From JBFWUW01 sp050247075 (GTDB lineage: Bacteria; Planctomycetota; Planctomycetia; Pirellulales; JBFWUW01), in contig JBFWUW010000021.1 in NCBI GenBank assembly GCA_050247075.1, positions 1 to 64,000 of the forward strand: 64,000 nucleotides of DNA, read 5' to 3'. Shown here piece by piece: positions 50,857-60,146 of this stretch (position 1 is the stretch's first letter; each line of letters starts with the position of its first letter). The notes beneath the pieces were generated by a model. It did not search any database. It had not been told where the DNA came from and was given only the letters and a program-made list of their open reading frames with translations. A program made the position numbers and the translations under genes.

Positions 50857-52305
50857 ATGTCCGTGCTGTCGTGGAAACGGCGGGTCGGTTCGTCGCTGGC
50901 TGCTCGTCGGGGCCGCACCCTGATTGAGCTGTTAGTGGCCGTGGCCATCGTGGGCACGGTCATGAGCCTGGTATTCGTGGCGGTTTCGCATGTTTATCAT
51001 GCCGTGCGCCAGGATCTGGATGTTGTGGATCCGCTAGACCTGGAAATGGCCGCCATCCAGGGAACGCCGATCGTCGTCGAATCGCCGCCCCCCGAGATTA
51101 CGCCCGGCCCGTCGGAAATCCCCGACCAGTTCCTGGTGATTTTTCAGGACTGGGTGGCCGATCCCGCCTCCGCGGCCGGGAAGCTCGTGGCGGGCACTCC
51201 AGGCGGCAAGGTGTTGGAGGTCTACGATACCGAGGGCTTTAAGGGCTGTAACGTGTTGGTGCCGGGTGGCGACCCTACCCAGTTGCAAAACGGCGGCGGC
51301 GTGGCCTATGTGGAGAACGACGCCCATTGCTTTCCTTGCGGCGACTACGTTCCCACCGGCGTATCGCGCATGCGCACCGCCAACAACGCCCGCAATCTTC
51401 CCCGCTACAGCCCCACGCAATTTGCCCTGCCCAATGTCAGCGGTACGTTGGTCGTACCAGGCATGAAAGACAAGATCGTGGTGGCGGTGATCGACACGGG
51501 TGTCGATCCGACGCACCGGGATTTGAATGTCAATCGCGCGATGAGCCGGGGATTCGGCTCGATCGCGCCGAACTTCACCGACCAACACGGGCATGGAACG
51601 CATGTGGCGGGCATCATCGGCGCGCGAGCCGACAATCAGGGTATCGTGGGTGTCTATCCGGGCGTGGAAATCTGGTCGCTGCGCGTGTTCGACGCGCGGG
51701 GGGCGGGCAATTGGGGAAGCGTGGCCCAAGCCTTGGCCTATGTCTGGCAGCATCGCGACAAGATCAGTTCCGTGAACATGAGTCTGTCCGGCGGACGATC
51801 GAGGACCATCAACGATCTGGTTGACCGCTGCTCCGATGCTGGTGTGGCGGTGGTTGTCGCCGCCGGCAACTCCGCCACCGATGCCGCGCCTACGTCTCCC
51901 GCCAGTGCGGCCAAGGCCATCTGCGTGGCAGCCCTGGCCGATTCCGACGGCAGATACGGCGGGGTCGGGCGCTCCACCAGTGCCGGGCCGGACGATACCT
52001 TTGCCACATTCAGCAGTTTTGGTTCGGTGGTCGATGTTATCGCGCCGGGAGTCAACATCGTCTCTACTTATCCCGGCAACCGATACGCCTCGATGTCCGG
52101 AACCAGCATGGCGGCTCCGCATGTGGCGGGGTTGTTGGGACTGTACCATAACAGCGTCGTCACGGCCCAAGTCGGTGGAAGGCAATACCAACGCCGCGCG
52201 ACGGGTTTGGAGATTGTTTCCATCCTGGTAAGTACGCGCGGTGTCGAAGCGATTCGAGGAAGGTACGACAACCGGGAGTATCCGTTGCTGCTGGGACCGC
52301 AATAA
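50857..52305 (+). CDS. Subtilase (S8 peptidase) with type IV pilin-like N-terminus
   Basis: A 482-residue protein. Instead of a Sec signal, the N-terminus is a class III (prepilin) signal: after RRG comes the cleavage point G19/R20, with RTLIE placing Glu24 at +5, then a hydrophobic helix (LLVAVAIVGTVMSLVFVAVS). A propeptide-like region (about 88-190; PDQFLVIFQD) precedes the S8 domain with Asp213 (VIDTGVD), His246 (HGHGTHVAG), Asn338 (AAGNS) and Ser417 (SGTSMAAPHVAG). The protease looks active. Such a fusion would place it in a pseudopilin or type II secretion context. Confidence 0.9.
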   Translation: MSVLSWKRRVGSSLAARRGRTLIELLVAVAIVGTVMSLVFVAVSHVYHAVRQDLDVVDPLDLEMAAIQGTPIVVESPPPEITPGPSEIPDQFLVIFQDWVADPASAAGKLVAGTPGGKVLEVYDTEGFKGCNVLVPGGDPTQLQNGGGVAYVENDAHCFPCGDYVPTGVSRMRTANNARNLPRYSPTQFALPNVSGTLVVPGMKDKIVVAVIDTGVDPTHRDLNVNRAMSRGFGSIAPNFTDQHGHGTHVAGIIGARADNQGIVGVYPGVEIWSLRVFDARGAGNWGSVAQALAYVWQHRDKISSVNMSLSGGRSRTINDLVDRCSDAGVAVVVAAGNSATDAAPTSPASAAKAICVAALADSDGRYGGVGRSTSAGPDDTFATFSSFGSVVDVIAPGVNIVSTYPGNRYASMSGTSMAAPHVAGLLGLYHNSVVTAQVGGRQYQRRATGLEIVSILVSTRGVEAIRGRYDNREYPLLLGPQ

Positions 52306-52317
52306 AGTGCCGATGGA

Positions 52318-54117
52318 CTAACCCTGGTTGCTGGCCCAGGCGGGCGCGGCGGCCGCGTATTGCTGCCGCTGGCCGTTCAGGGGATGTGTGAATTCCACGG
52401 CGGCCGCGTGCAAGCAAAGCGGCGGATCGCGCAGCGAAAGCGACCTGGTGCTTCCCAGTTGCCGGCCTGGCAAATAGATCGGATCGCCCACGATCGGCAG
52501 ATCCAGTAGCCACAGATGTGCGCGAATCTGGTTCGTACGGCCCGTGAGCGGGTACGCTTTCAGCAGCGTCGTACTGTCCGACAAGGCCCGCAAGACTTCA
52601 AATCGGGTATGGGCCGCGGCGCCATTTTCGTCGGGCAGACGTACCCCATCGGCGGCGGGCGCTGCGCTCAGCGCCGCCTGGCACTCAAACACATCGCCGG
52701 CGGGCCGGCCATGCACCCTGGCCAGATAGGTCTTACCGACAAGTCCCGCATCGAACTGGGGCTGTACGATTCTGGCGATTTGCCCCGTCTTGCTGAAGAC
52801 CATGACTCCGGTCGTATCGGCATCGAGACGATGCGCCGGCCGCAGCCGCAGCGGATGATAGGCCAGCCCCAGGAGGTACGTCAGCGAGTTGCGATTGAAC
52901 CGTCCGCAAGGATGCGCGGGCAACGGGGCCGGCGGGTTGACGACCACGATAGCGTCGTCCTCGTGCAGAATCTGGATCGCACCGTTGACATCGGGCTCGC
53001 GGGTGGCCGGCATGGTGTGCAGCAAACGCTCGCCCGCCCGCACCACGCGGCCAGGCAGTACCTGCTGGCCACGGCAAACCAGGCGGCCTTGCCGGCAAAC
53101 TTGCCGCCAATCCTCGCGCGAGAGTTGCGTCCGCATGGCGTCCAAGAAATCGAGCAGTTCCACGCCGTCCAAGCGCTGCGGCACGCTGATTGGCCTAACA
53201 TTGTCATACGGCACGCTGCCCGGCAATGGCAGGCACACCCGTTGCAAAGCCTGCTGACGCCTACCCAAGTGCCGCCGCAGCGATTCCTCTTCCGAGCAAT
53301 GGCAATGCGGGCAAGACTCCCCCTCGACATACAGGGGAGATGCTTGCTCCTCCGGTGACAAAACCGCCTGGCAAACAAAGCATTGCCGCAGATCGCCGGC
53401 GGACAGGTTGGCATCCAGCGACACGCGCTTGTCGAATACAAAACATTGACCTCGATAATGGGCGCCGCCGCACTCTTCCAGGTACTTAAGGATGCCCCCT
53501 TCAAGCTGGTAGACGTTGCTGAATCCACGCGACTCCAGGTAGGGCGCGGCTTTTTCGCAGCGAATTCCACCCGTGCAGAACGTGACGATCGGCTGCTGCT
53601 TCAACGCTTCTGGCAATCGCGCGGCCGCTTGGGGGAACTCGCGAAAGTCGTCAATGCCGACCGCCACCGCGCCATGAAAGGTGCCGGCTTGGACCTCAAA
53701 ATCGTTGCGAGTATCGAGCAACGTGACGGGCCGGCCGGCATCCAGCCACTGCCTGAGTTCACGGGCCGAGATCCGCTTGGACGAATACCGCCGGGGGTCA
53801 ATTCCCTCAATGCCGAAGGCGATGATTTCTCGTTTGATCTTGATCAGCAGGCGGTTGAACGGAATCTCCTGGCTCAGGCTCTGCTTGGCTTCCAGGTTTT
53901 CCAGGCCGGCAACGCCACGGATATGGGCGAGCAACGCGTCGATACCGTCGCGCGTGCCCGCGATAAACAAGTTGATCCCCTCGGTGCTCAGCAGAATCGT
54001 CCCTTTGAGTTGCCGCTGGCGGCAGAGTTCAAAGAGATCCCGGCGCAACACGGGTAAGTCCGACAAATCGGCAAACTTGTAAGCGGCGATGTTGACGATT
54101 TGTGGATCGGCGGACAT
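52318..54117 (-). CDS. TrhO-like tRNA hydroxylase fused to RluA-type pseudouridine synthase
   Basis: A 599-residue fusion. Residues 1-240 match TrhO (YceA/UPF0176): an N-terminal ferredoxin-like domain, then a rhodanese domain whose active loop is CTGGIRC (Cys181, Cys187). TrhO makes 5-hydroxyuridine at tRNA position 34. A Cys-rich insert (CFVC at 246-249, CPHC at 269-272) may bind zinc. The C-terminal half is an RluA-type pseudouridine synthase with an S4-like stretch near 330-365, the catalytic HRLDADTTG (Asp432), and RTNQIRAHL. Both active sites look intact. Confidence 0.93.
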   Translation of the reverse strand: MSADPQIVNIAAYKFADLSDLPVLRRDLFELCRQRQLKGTILLSTEGINLFIAGTRDGIDALLAHIRGVAGLENLEAKQSLSQEIPFNRLLIKIKREIIAFGIEGIDPRRYSSKRISARELRQWLDAGRPVTLLDTRNDFEVQAGTFHGAVAVGIDDFREFPQAAARLPEALKQQPIVTFCTGGIRCEKAAPYLESRGFSNVYQLEGGILKYLEECGGAHYRGQCFVFDKRVSLDANLSAGDLRQCFVCQAVLSPEEQASPLYVEGESCPHCHCSEEESLRRHLGRRQQALQRVCLPLPGSVPYDNVRPISVPQRLDGVELLDFLDAMRTQLSREDWRQVCRQGRLVCRGQQVLPGRVVRAGERLLHTMPATREPDVNGAIQILHEDDAIVVVNPPAPLPAHPCGRFNRNSLTYLLGLAYHPLRLRPAHRLDADTTGVMVFSKTGQIARIVQPQFDAGLVGKTYLARVHGRPAGDVFECQAALSAAPAADGVRLPDENGAAAHTRFEVLRALSDSTTLLKAYPLTGRTNQIRAHLWLLDLPIVGDPIYLPGRQLGSTRSLSLRDPPLCLHAAAVEFTHPLNGQRQQYAAAAPAWASNQG

Positions 54118-54358
54118 ACGAGGCAGGTAGGCGGGTCAAAACGACACAGAAAGGCGCGAGACACCACAAACCTACACCACGGCAAACTAGCCGCCAAGAT
54201 AAGGGGCCGATCCGCCTCCGGCGAATCCCCATTTGTTCGATTCGTGGTTCTCGCTCGTATTTCTTGGCGGCTTCGCGCCTTCGCGCAAAAACATCCTCGA
54301 CATTGGCCGTCGATTCCAATTGTCGGTTACTTATGACGGCGCTCGCGGCCGGCGGGCG

Positions 54359-55213
54359 CTACGCCACTCCGGCCAAGTTTTCGATTTGCGTAATCTCCTC
54401 AGCCGAAAGGCAAAAATCGGCGGTGTTCAGATCGTCGCGCATGTGGCCGGCGTTGGTCGTGCCGGTCAGCGGCAACATCGCCAAGTCGAGGGCAAAGCGA
54501 AAGATAATTTGGGGTATGCCGCGCCCGTAGCGTTTGGCGATGGAGGCAATCTTTGGCGAGGCTAGAGCCTGGCGGTTGGCGGTGAGCAGTGAAAAGCCTT
54601 GATAGACGATGCCGTTGGCGGTGCAAAATCGCCGCACGCCGCGGTCCCAACCGTGGACGGCGTAGCAGCGGTTTTGCACGAAACGGGGCCGCACGCGGGC
54701 CTGCCGGCAGAGCAGTGTTAGTTGTTCCAACGAGACATTGCTAATCCCCAGTAATCGCGCCTGGCCGCTTTCGTGGATCGCTTCCATCGCCCGCCAGGCT
54801 TGCCAATCGTCCTCGGACAGTCCCGCCTGGTGCGTTGGCCCGTGCAGTACATAAGAGTCGATATGGGCTACGCCCAAGTGTACTAGCGAACTGGCAAACG
54901 ACTGGGCTACTTGCTGGCCGATCGGTGCCTCCGGATCATAAGGCAGCCGATGATCTTGCCCCCGTTGAAAAGTGAACTTGGTCTGCAAGAAAAGATCGTC
55001 GCGCACGACCAGTCCGGCGGCGATGGCCGCGGAGATCGCCTGCCCCACCGCCGCTTCGTGGTAGTGCTTGCGCTGGTTGGCCGTGTCGATGCCGCGAAAA
55101 CCTTGCCGCAATGCCAGCAAGGTTAACGGCTCGGTCTGGTCTTCCTTCCAGGCCGTGCCATACAACATCGGCGGCAAAGGCACACCATCCAGCGTGGAAG
55201 GAAAATCAGACAT
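54359..55213 (-). CDS. Aldo/keto reductase
   Basis: A 284-residue NADPH-dependent reductase with the full AKR tetrad: Asp43 and Tyr51 (GIDTANQRKHYHEA), Lys79 (FLQTKFTF) and His124 (YVLHGPTH). The barrel is of normal length, though slightly short of the usual 310. No signal peptide is visible. The family reduces sugar or ketone carbonyls; the substrate is not predictable. It sits 75 bases after the DUF4838 gene on the same strand and may be cotranscribed with it. Confidence 0.92.
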   Translation of the reverse strand: MSDFPSTLDGVPLPPMLYGTAWKEDQTEPLTLLALRQGFRGIDTANQRKHYHEAAVGQAISAAIAAGLVVRDDLFLQTKFTFQRGQDHRLPYDPEAPIGQQVAQSFASSLVHLGVAHIDSYVLHGPTHQAGLSEDDWQAWRAMEAIHESGQARLLGISNVSLEQLTLLCRQARVRPRFVQNRCYAVHGWDRGVRRFCTANGIVYQGFSLLTANRQALASPKIASIAKRYGRGIPQIIFRFALDLAMLPLTGTTNAGHMRDDLNTADFCLSAEEITQIENLAGVA

Positions 55214-55288
55214 GGACGAAGCCGCTGATGGAACAAAGGTCGATCAAAAAAACGCCGCCTGACGGAACCTCATTTTCAGAAAACGAAG

Positions 55289-58200
55289 CTACTTTATCGT
55301 CGCGATCTTCTCTTCCGCGAGTTCGCGATGGCGGGCCTCGTTGGATTCGTCGGCCACGACGGAGCGGTATGTTTTTAGGGCTTCGTCTTTTCGGCCCGCG
55401 GCTAGTTGAGCATCGCCGACGCCGATCAGCAGCGCGCCGCGCCAGTAGCCGCCGAGCTTGTCGAGGCCGACCCTTTGAAATACCGCCAGCGCGGCGTCGT
55501 GCCGGCCTCGACGCGACTCGATGCGCGCTATGCTTTGGACCGCCGTGAACTGGTCGGCACTTCCTAGTTGCTGGCTGCCGCCGATTACCGCGTGATAGGC
55601 GGTGAGCGCGGCGTCGTCGTCCTTTAAGTTGTTCTCGCGATTGCCGCCGATCGTCTGCCAGATGCTGTCGCGAATCCGTGCGTCGCTGGTCCATTCGAGC
55701 GCCTGGACGAGGTCGCGTTCGGCTTCCGGCCCCGCTTTCACGATCGCGTAGGCGCGACCGCGGGCAAAGAGTCCGTCGCCGCTCTTCCAGAACGGCCAGG
55801 CCCCAAAGTCTTCCTTTTCAAATTGCTCGATGACCCGCGGAGCTTTGTATTGATCGAGCAGGTTTCGCATGAGGACCGCCTTCTTGACGGCATCGATGGG
55901 AATGCGGGCGGCGATTTCCGCGGCAACGTCGTGTTGGCCGAGGTAGCGTGCATAGGCCGCGGCTTGCTCGAGCGCCGCTGACTTCTGAAATTCGGTGACA
56001 TTGCCATCCGCCGCGGCCAAGAAGGCCGCCAACGCTTCGGCACGCTTGCCCCGCAGGCCCAGCGCCGCCGCCGCGTGCGAGGCTTCAAGATAGTCCGGGT
56101 CTGGCTGGGCGGCCTCGAACTGGTACGAGTTGCCGTCGTAAAAATGGGCAAACTTCATCGGGTCGTGGAAGTGGTCTGCGCCTGTCGGCGAGAACGCGGA
56201 ATACTCCTGGCCGTTGTCGCGGATGCGTTGCCGGCAGACGTTAATGCCCCAAGGCAGGCTGCGATTGGGCTTGCGTCCCACGACCTGGTGCAGGGGGTCG
56301 TTCTCGTCCTGTGTGACCGGAATACGAATCTCGATATCCCAATGATCCTCGGCGCTGTGCGTGGCGACTTCGGCCCGCGCATCCCAACCGAACCAGGCAT
56401 GCGGCGGCACGGAGCGGTCGAGATCGGCAATCGCGCCGGAGGGACTGACGGCGATCTGATAGTAGGACTTCGCATCTGTCTCCAGCAGGATCTCAACGAC
56501 ATCGCCATGCCAGATCGCCGAGTCGTCCTTCCTTGTCGTGCCGATATTGAGTTTTTCACCACGGCGCTCGTCACAGCGAATAGCGAAGTAGACGTCGTTG
56601 CCAAACCAGGCCGACTTGACCGTCGTTCCGAATGTCGGAATACCCCCGGTTTGAAGCTCGCGCAGGCGCACGGTGGATGCGGGCTGGCAATTTTCCCAAG
56701 CCTCCTCATTGAGCTGGCCATCGACCACGATCTTGTTGGCGGCATCGCCGACCAGCCGCAGAACAGGCACCGGGCCGCGCTTTTTGCCGAGTTGCACGCT
56801 CTTGCTGCGGAGACCTTTGAGGTACTCGTCGATCAAGGCCATGCGCTGGCCGTATTCGGAACTCGCATCGGCCCTGGCCTGAGCCGCCGCGAACAGCGAT
56901 AGGACGGTGTCGGCCCTGGCTTTGTCCTTCTCCGTTTCCCGCCAGTTCGCCTCGCAGTAGTCGAAGAAGGCGCGCATTTCGGCTTCCGCCGGGCCATAGA
57001 ACAGTCGGCAGTACTCGCGAAACATGGCATCGACGTCCTGCTCTTGGCCGCCCCAGTACATCCGCTGGGTAAAGTACACCAGGAAGTGGTTGAAGCCGAT
57101 TCCGACTTTGCCAAAATCGTGCCGCACCGTCAGCCAGATATCTTCGCCGCTCGAGATGCCCTTGGTGGCGTTGATGCCAGCGCCCAGCGTGCGCGGCGCG
57201 AAGTACGGCAGATACCAGCCGCGGTCAGTGAACGGATAATTCTCGAACACGATGATCGGATTGCTGGTCTTGGCGGCCCAGGCCGCGCGGAGCTTGGCGG
57301 CCTCTTCCTGGTCACCTGGTTTGTCCTGAAGCGGTTGCCGTCCGCCGACGATCGAGACGATCACGTTCGGTTCGAGCTGTTCGATCTTCAGCGGCGGCAG
57401 CGTGTAGACGCCGTATGCGCAATTGACTATTTTTTTGTCGGGATGCGTCTTCCCGACTTCCTTGGCGACACGATTGACGAAGTCCCACACATAGTCCGAC
57501 AGCAGCCCACGCTGGTTGCGCTCCGGCGAGTCCTTGCCTTGGCATAACTCGCATTGGCAGATCGACGTGTAACCGTCCGGCGGCATGACCGAGACAACAT
57601 CCATTTTGTAATGGTCGAACTGCGCGTTCACGTAGCGCACGGTTTCACGGAACAGTTCGTCGTTCGAGTAGCAAAGCTGATTATTGGCTCGCGGCTTGAA
57701 GTGCCGCCTGCCGCCGTACTGGGCAAACCAGTCCGGGTGGGCCGCGAAAACTTCCTCGCGGTTCGTCATGTCGTCCAGCCCATGCGCTGCCTGAATGCCA
57801 TACGGATCGCGCAGACCCAAACGCATCGCCCACTTCAGCGTGTCGGGTTCGTTCGTCGCGAATCGCACATTGAAGCGGCGGATCGGAAAGTCGGGACGCT
57901 CAGTGCGGTCCACCCGCGGCAACGGAATCGTCTTGAGTACTGGCACGACTTCGCCTAGCGGGCCGGGCAGGTACCACCGCATTCCCAGGCTCGTCAGAAA
58001 ACCGCACACGGCATTGAACGAGCCGCGCTCGTCCTGGGTCCATATCTCCAGCCGCTTGCCCTTTGCCGCCGCGCGCTGCGCTTCGGGCAAACCGATGTCA
58101 CCGGGCAACATCGCCCGGTCTTTGTAGATCAACAGATTCGGGATCCCCCATTGGGCACCCGTGATCTGGTTCCATGCGCGCTGCGCCTGTCCGCTTTCGA

Positions 58201-58618
58201 TCTCGCCGTTATGCTTGGCCCACGGTTCGATCGGTGTAAACTCCGAGTCCTCGCCGATCAGCACCAGCCAATGGTCGCCCGAGACGATGCGATACGCGCC
58301 GTGCCGCAGCCCGTCGGCCGTGACCTGCAGCCGATCGGTATGGGGACTGCGGCCCACATAGATCTGGACGGGCACGCCGGCATCGGGCGTGTTGACGATC
58401 GGCAGCCGCGCTCCGGAAATCTTTTCCAGAGAGTCCTGAAGCTCCTGGGCCGCCAGGCGCACTGACCGCGAGGGAGCCTCCGCGATGATGATCTCGGCAC
58501 GCGGCTGGCCGTTTTGAATAATGTTGACATCCGCCGCGGCCACCGCCCCGCCTGCCAGCCATACCCCAGCCACCGCCAGGCAAGCCCTGGAAATCTGACT
58601 AAGCATGAACAGCCTCAT
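55289..58618 (-). CDS. Exported DUF4838 glycoside-hydrolase-like protein
   Basis: A large exported protein of 1109 residues with a signal peptide (ACLAVAGVWLAGGAVAAADV). An N-terminal alpha-glucuronidase-N-like domain (AAQELQDSLEKISGARLP) is followed by a DUF4838 barrel (about 180-620; SVMPPDGYTSICQCELCQGK, ENYPFTDRGWYLPYF). A CBM9-like DOMON sandwich (about 640-860; IVVDGQLNEEAWENCQPAS) and TPR-like helices at the end follow. Family context suggests polysaccharide use; activity is unproven. ATG 58618 was preferred to 58669 because the signal peptide starts there. A downstream AKR gene fits sugar metabolism. Confidence 0.88.
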   Translation of the reverse strand: MRLFMLSQISRACLAVAGVWLAGGAVAAADVNIIQNGQPRAEIIIAEAPSRSVRLAAQELQDSLEKISGARLPIVNTPDAGVPVQIYVGRSPHTDRLQVTADGLRHGAYRIVSGDHWLVLIGEDSEFTPIEPWAKHNGEIESGQAQRAWNQITGAQWGIPNLLIYKDRAMLPGDIGLPEAQRAAAKGKRLEIWTQDERGSFNAVCGFLTSLGMRWYLPGPLGEVVPVLKTIPLPRVDRTERPDFPIRRFNVRFATNEPDTLKWAMRLGLRDPYGIQAAHGLDDMTNREEVFAAHPDWFAQYGGRRHFKPRANNQLCYSNDELFRETVRYVNAQFDHYKMDVVSVMPPDGYTSICQCELCQGKDSPERNQRGLLSDYVWDFVNRVAKEVGKTHPDKKIVNCAYGVYTLPPLKIEQLEPNVIVSIVGGRQPLQDKPGDQEEAAKLRAAWAAKTSNPIIVFENYPFTDRGWYLPYFAPRTLGAGINATKGISSGEDIWLTVRHDFGKVGIGFNHFLVYFTQRMYWGGQEQDVDAMFREYCRLFYGPAEAEMRAFFDYCEANWRETEKDKARADTVLSLFAAAQARADASSEYGQRMALIDEYLKGLRSKSVQLGKKRGPVPVLRLVGDAANKIVVDGQLNEEAWENCQPASTVRLRELQTGGIPTFGTTVKSAWFGNDVYFAIRCDERRGEKLNIGTTRKDDSAIWHGDVVEILLETDAKSYYQIAVSPSGAIADLDRSVPPHAWFGWDARAEVATHSAEDHWDIEIRIPVTQDENDPLHQVVGRKPNRSLPWGINVCRQRIRDNGQEYSAFSPTGADHFHDPMKFAHFYDGNSYQFEAAQPDPDYLEASHAAAALGLRGKRAEALAAFLAAADGNVTEFQKSAALEQAAAYARYLGQHDVAAEIAARIPIDAVKKAVLMRNLLDQYKAPRVIEQFEKEDFGAWPFWKSGDGLFARGRAYAIVKAGPEAERDLVQALEWTSDARIRDSIWQTIGGNRENNLKDDDAALTAYHAVIGGSQQLGSADQFTAVQSIARIESRRGRHDAALAVFQRVGLDKLGGYWRGALLIGVGDAQLAAGRKDEALKTYRSVVADESNEARHRELAEEKIATIK

Positions 58619-58880
58619 GGTTGGTTCCAAACGCAATGAGATACCCGCCCGCAGCATAGGCCGGCCCATTGCCGTGGTAAAGGCAGCGCGCCATCTTGAG
58701 GCAACAACTGGCCTCGTCTGCGGTTACGTTTTATCTTGATGCCGTTCAGCCGTGACCCCATTGTTTCTAATGACTGATTCGTTGGCTCGATGTGCTTGCC
58801 AGCGGTCGGCTGCCGCCCTACATTGCATCTGTACAAATGGGCACATGCACCGCTCCCCCTTGATGACTGGGCTAGCATCC

Positions 58881-60146
58881 ATGTTCAAGTTTATGCACGC
58901 CGCCGATCTGCACCTCGATAGCCCCCTGCGGGGGTTGGAACGGTACGAAGGGGCACCCGTCGATGCTATTCGCGGGGCGACACGCAGGGCGCTGGAGAAC
59001 CTCACCGCGCTGGCCTTGGAAGAGCGGGTGGCGTTTGTGCTCATCGCCGGCGATGTCTACGACGGAAACTGGCCCGACCACAACACGGGCTTGTTTTTTA
59101 ACGCGCAGATGTCGCGGCTGCGCGAGGCCAACATTCCGGTCTTTTTGATCTCCGGCAATCACGATGCCGAGAACCGCATGACCCGCAGCCTGAAGCTGCC
59201 CGACAACGTCTACCGGTTTGATTCCGGGCAGGCCGAAAGCCGCACGTTGGACGACCTGGGCGTGACAATCCACGGCCAAAGTTTTGCCACCGCCGCCGTG
59301 ACCGAGCGGCTGGCGGTGGGCTACCCCGCCTGCCGCGCGGGCGATTTCAACATCGGCCTGCTGCATACCAGCGCCACCGGCTACGAGGGGCACGAACCGT
59401 ACGCCCCCTGCTCGCCGAACGAACTGCTGGCCAAGGATTATGACTACTGGGCGCTGGGCCACATTCATAAGCGGATGGAACTGCTGGCCGAGCCGCGGGT
59501 GGCCTTCTCGGGCAATGTGCAAGGCCGGCATATCCGCGAGACCGGCCCCAAGGGCTGTTCCATCGTGGAGGTTGACGACCGCCGCAAGACCAGCATTCGC
59601 TTTGAGCCGCTGGACGTGCTCCGCTGGGAACGTCTGAGCATCGACGCCGCCGACGCCGAGCGGCCCGACGATGTCGTGGCCCTGTTTGCCCAGACGCTGC
59701 GGACCCATCTGGACCAGTCCGGCGGCCGCTTGCTGGCGGTGCGGGTGGAATTGACCGGCCCCACCGCGGCCCACGAGGCACTCACCGCCCACCAGGCCCA
59801 GTGGAGCGCCGAACTGCGAAATACCGCCAACGACCAAAGCGGCGGCCAGGCTTGGATCGAAAAAATCAAGTTCGAGACGCGCCCGCCCGCCGATACGGAA
59901 TTGATCCACGACGGGCCGCTGGGCGAAATGCTGCAATACCTGGCGGACGTGCAAACCGATGATGCCGAACTGGAAGCGCTCGCCGCCAGCCTGAAGGATC
60001 TGGCCGCCAAGCTGCCAGCCGAACTCAAGGAAGATGGCGACGCCGGCGAGCAGCTTGATCTGCTGGACAACCGCTGGCTGCGCGACACGCTGGCCCAAGT
60101 GCAACCGCTGCTGTGCGACCGCTTGCTGAAAGGGGCCGAGGCATGA
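58881..60146 (+). CDS. YhaO-like metallophosphoesterase (SbcD family)
   Basis: A 421-residue predicted DNA exonuclease subunit of the calcineurin-like fold. The phosphoesterase motifs are ADLHLDS (Asp9, His11), AGDVYDG, SGNHDAEN and GHIHKR. The C-terminal region is helical and acidic, as in YhaO. ATG 58881 places the fold near the N-terminus; an earlier in-frame ATG at 58752 would add 43 weak residues. Its stop overlaps the YhaN start (ATGA), a classic coupled pair of nuclease and ATPase. Confidence 0.92.
   Translation: MFKFMHAADLHLDSPLRGLERYEGAPVDAIRGATRRALENLTALALEERVAFVLIAGDVYDGNWPDHNTGLFFNAQMSRLREANIPVFLISGNHDAENRMTRSLKLPDNVYRFDSGQAESRTLDDLGVTIHGQSFATAAVTERLAVGYPACRAGDFNIGLLHTSATGYEGHEPYAPCSPNELLAKDYDYWALGHIHKRMELLAEPRVAFSGNVQGRHIRETGPKGCSIVEVDDRRKTSIRFEPLDVLRWERLSIDAADAERPDDVVALFAQTLRTHLDQSGGRLLAVRVELTGPTAAHEALTAHQAQWSAELRNTANDQSGGQAWIEKIKFETRPPADTELIHDGPLGEMLQYLADVQTDDAELEALAASLKDLAAKLPAELKEDGDAGEQLDLLDNRWLRDTLAQVQPLLCDRLLKGAEA

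Noticed and set aside
58872..60104. Minus-strand frame of 410 codons over the YhaO gene
   Set aside because: Antisense shadow; the plus-strand protein has all phosphoesterase motifs.
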